A DNA stretch of 8,781 bases. Origin: Gammaproteobacteria bacterium. Its GTDB lineage: Bacteria > Pseudomonadota > Gammaproteobacteria > UBA5335 > SLRW01. Under the pieces are notes generated by a model. That model had not been told where the DNA came from and searched no databases. It was given only the letters and a program-made list of their open reading frames with translations. Positions 7,059-8,781 of this stretch are shown in pieces. The stretch lies in NCBI GenBank assembly GCA_007134115.1, contig SLLK01000147.1:1-8781 (forward strand), given 5' to 3'. The number at the start of each line of letters is the position of its first letter. Within the stretch, counting starts at the first letter, position 1. A program made the position numbers and the translations under genes.

Positions 7059-8671
7059 GACTCCGGTGTCCCGTCGTCAATGATCAGTTTGCCGGGATTG
7101 AGGTGGCGCTGTGGATCAAAGTGCCGGCACAGTTGGCTGATCGCCGCCATGCCGACTTCGCCCTTCTCCGCCGCCAGCCAGGGCGCGTGGTCCCGGCCCA
7201 CGCCGTGCTGGTGACTGATGGTGCCGCCGTGGCTGACGATGGCTTCACTCACGGCATGCTTGAGTTTGCGCCAGCGCTCGAGTGAGGCCTCGTGGCTGTG
7301 TGCCAGCGGGAAGATACAGGTGCAATAGATGCTCGATCCCTGCGCATAGACGTGCGAAAGGTGGCTGTAGACCAGCGCGTCGCAGCCGGTATCCGCCAGG
7401 GCTTCACGCGCGGCCTGCTGCATGGCCTGCATGGTGGCGTCCACGCGGCGCCAGTCCACGGCGGTTTCCATGGTGTCGGCGGCATAGCCGGCCTGCCACA
7501 GGCTGTTGCGCAGATACACCCCGCGGAAACGCTGGCGCGCCCAGTGGGCACCCAGCATTGTGCCCGTGGATACAGCCCCATAGCTGCGCAACACGCGCCC
7601 CAGGGCGCGCCGTGAATGACGCCACTGGGGGCGGTCGCCGGTGATACCTACGGTGAGCATGCATTTGCTGTCCCCCGCGCCGCGCCAGGACAGCCAGCGT
7701 TGCAGCCAGGCCAGCACGCCCCGGTCGCCGCCGGCCAGCGCCAATTGGGCACGGGTCTCGTCGGGGTTGCTCAGTCGCAACATGGAAAGCGGAATGCGTG
7801 CCTGCGCCACGGCGCGGGTGGCGGCCAGCGCGCGTGTCCAGTCGGGGAAAAAGAAGACGTGGAAGCTTTCTTTCTCCGGCAAGGGGGAAATACGCACGTC
7901 CACCTCGGTGATGACGCCCAGGCGGCCTTCAGAGCCCAGCACCATCTCGCGCAGATCGGGACCGGCGGCCGAGGCGGGGAAGGTGGGCAGGTGCAGTGTG
8001 CCTTGAGGCGTTTCGACCTGACCGCCGGCGAACAGCTGTTCAATGCGCCCGTAGCGCAGCGACTGCTGTCCGCTGGAGCGCGTCGCCACCCAGCCGCCCA
8101 GGGTGGAAAGTTCAAACGATTGCGGAAAATGGCCCAGCATAAAGCCGTGCGCACGCAGCCGGGCTTCCACTTCCGGACCCGCCGCGCCAGCCTGGAAACG
8201 GGCCAGCCGGCTTGGCTCGTCCAGCGCGAGCAGGCTGGTCATGCGTTCCAGTGACAGGCTCAGTACCGGCGCGGCGCCGGTGCCGGGATTGATATGGCCG
8301 GCGACCGAGGTGCCGGCGCCCCAGGGGATGACGGTGACGCCGTGCTCTACGGCCCAGCCCAGCAGTTCCCGCACCTGTGTCGAATCACCCGGCAGGGCGA
8401 CGCCGTCGGGTACGCGGCCCGGCTGCCCGCAGCGCATGGCCAACCAGTCCGGCAGGCTCTGTCCGCGCGCATGGCGCAAGCGTGTTTCAGCGTCCGTCGA
8501 TACCAGCGGGTGAGCCGGCAGTCGGGATGCTGGTATGGTCGCGCACACTTCGGCCAGAGTAGCCTCGGGCAAGGGCTGCGCCGGCCCCGGCGATTGTGCC
8601 AGAAACGCCCGCGCCGCCGGGGTCAAGGGATGATCAATGCTGTCGTCGCCCCAGCCGTTCCAGCGCCGCAT
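7055..8671 (-). CDS. FAD-binding oxidase, alkyldihydroxyacetonephosphate synthase (AGPS)-like
   Basis: A 538-residue flavoprotein of the VAO/PCMH fold, close in layout to alkylglycerone-phosphate synthase, which in animals swaps the acyl chain of acyl-DHAP for a fatty alcohol to make ether lipids. It opens with RRWNGWGD (2-9), matching the KWNGWG motif of animal AGPS. The FAD domain has VIPWGAGTSVAGH (114-126), FELSTLGGWVATRSSG (186-201) and AAGPDLREMVLGSEGRLGVITE (about 235-256). Arg299 falls in a stretch resembling the SIRL segment of AGPS. GSSIYCTC (445-452) holds the conserved active-site Tyr position. TISHQHGVG (484-492) replaces the His triplet of animal AGPS with His-Gln-His, and NPGKLI (525-530) closes the protein. 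The ATG at 8671 has GGGAG eight bases upstream; a TTG at 8692 is open but poorer. First gene of the operon, overlapping the next by ATGA. A lactate- or glycolate-type dehydrogenase is the main alternative activity. Confidence 0.88.
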   Translation of the reverse strand: MRRWNGWGDDSIDHPLTPAARAFLAQSPGPAQPLPEATLAEVCATIPASRLPAHPLVSTDAETRLRHARGQSLPDWLAMRCGQPGRVPDGVALPGDSTQVRELLGWAVEHGVTVIPWGAGTSVAGHINPGTGAAPVLSLSLERMTSLLALDEPSRLARFQAGAAGPEVEARLRAHGFMLGHFPQSFELSTLGGWVATRSSGQQSLRYGRIEQLFAGGQVETPQGTLHLPTFPASAAGPDLREMVLGSEGRLGVITEVDVRISPLPEKESFHVFFFPDWTRALAATRAVAQARIPLSMLRLSNPDETRAQLALAGGDRGVLAWLQRWLSWRGAGDSKCMLTVGITGDRPQWRHSRRALGRVLRSYGAVSTGTMLGAHWARQRFRGVYLRNSLWQAGYAADTMETAVDWRRVDATMQAMQQAAREALADTGCDALVYSHLSHVYAQGSSIYCTCIFPLAHSHEASLERWRKLKHAVSEAIVSHGGTISHQHGVGRDHAPWLAAEKGEVGMAAISQLCRHFDPQRHLNPGKLIIDDGTPES

Positions 8672-8679
8672 GGCGGTTA

Positions 8680-8684
8680 CTCCC
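8680..8684 (-). promoter_or_regulatory. Ribosome binding site of the AGPS-like oxidase
   Basis: GGGAG on the minus strand, eight bases before the ATG at 8671. It supports that start and hence the WNGWG motif lying almost at the N terminus. Confidence 0.65.
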
Positions 8685-8707
8685 GTGGTCAAGGAAAACG
8701 CTAATCC

Positions 8708-8729
8708 ATTCGCCGCGCCCGGGGCGAAT
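8708..8729. repeat. Inverted repeat in the leader of the AGPS-like operon
   Basis: ATTCGCC and GGCGAAT form a perfect 7-bp stem around an 8-base GC-only loop (8715-8722). It begins 36 bases upstream of the first gene's ATG. No T-run follows directly on either strand, so a terminator is unlikely. It could be an operator or a leader hairpin. Confidence 0.45.
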
Positions 8730-8746
8730 TGGCAGATATTCTTGTG

Positions 8747-8781
8747 ACAGCTAACAGCTAACAGCTAACAGCTAACAGCTA
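8747..8781. repeat. Heptanucleotide tandem repeat (ACAGCTA)x5, open at window edge
   Basis: Five uninterrupted, identical copies of ACAGCTA (TAGCTGT on the minus strand) fill the last 35 bases and may continue past the window. The array begins 75 bases upstream of the ATG of the AGPS-like gene, which is where a promoter would be expected. It is clearly lower in GC than the surrounding genes. The units have no spacers, so this is a simple sequence repeat and not a CRISPR. Confidence 0.9.

Noticed and set aside
7616..8254. 212-codon plus-strand open frame
   Set aside because: Antisense shadow of the AGPS-like gene; low-complexity Gly/Gln/Arg-rich translation with no motif.
8690..8692. TTG as start of the AGPS-like gene
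   Set aside because: No Shine-Dalgarno at a suitable distance, whereas the ATG at 8671 has GGGAG eight bases upstream and starts right at the conserved WNGWG motif.
8747..8781. CRISPR array or attachment site
   Set aside because: Seven-base units are contiguous with no spacers, and no cas or integrase gene is present.

Overview
The window is a GC-rich, densely coding stretch of bacterial chromosome. Every product looks like a pseudomonadotal, most likely gammaproteobacterial, protein: an NhaC-type antiporter, an SGNH hydrolase, a membrane diguanylate cyclase, a LapA-domain protein, and a FAD-oxidase/GlpD-like/FGGY set. The genus cannot be fixed from the sequence, though a marine or halotolerant gammaproteobacterium would fit. 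No rRNA, tRNA, CRISPR array, transposase, integrase or phage gene was seen, and no open reading frame is visibly broken.

Layout. Bases 1-1415 (+) hold the body and C terminus of an NhaC-family Na+/H+ antiporter whose start lies before the window. It converges, with a 5-base gap, on an SGNH/GDSL hydrolase (1421-2173, -). A roughly 250-base divergent spacer with several palindromes separates the hydrolase from a six-TM GGDEF diguanylate cyclase (2421-3659, +). The cyclase's last 17 bases overlap, tail to tail, a small LapA-domain membrane protein gene (3643-3837, -).

The right half (3901-8671, -) is a compact three-gene operon. In transcription order it encodes an alkyldihydroxyacetonephosphate-synthase-like FAD oxidase, a GlpD-like glycerol-3-phosphate dehydrogenase and an FGGY carbohydrate kinase. 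Both junctions overlap (ATGA and TGATG), so the three are very probably co-translated. Each enzyme family acts on glycerol, glycerol-3-phosphate, DHAP or DHAP esters. The set therefore reads as one pathway for an unusual glycerol-backbone or small-polyol substrate, possibly ether-lipid related. That substrate is inferred, not shown.

The operon leader (8672-8781) contains an inverted repeat and, at the window edge, five perfect copies of the heptamer ACAGCTA that may continue beyond it. The operon, its leader and the heptamer array are the parts most worth following up.
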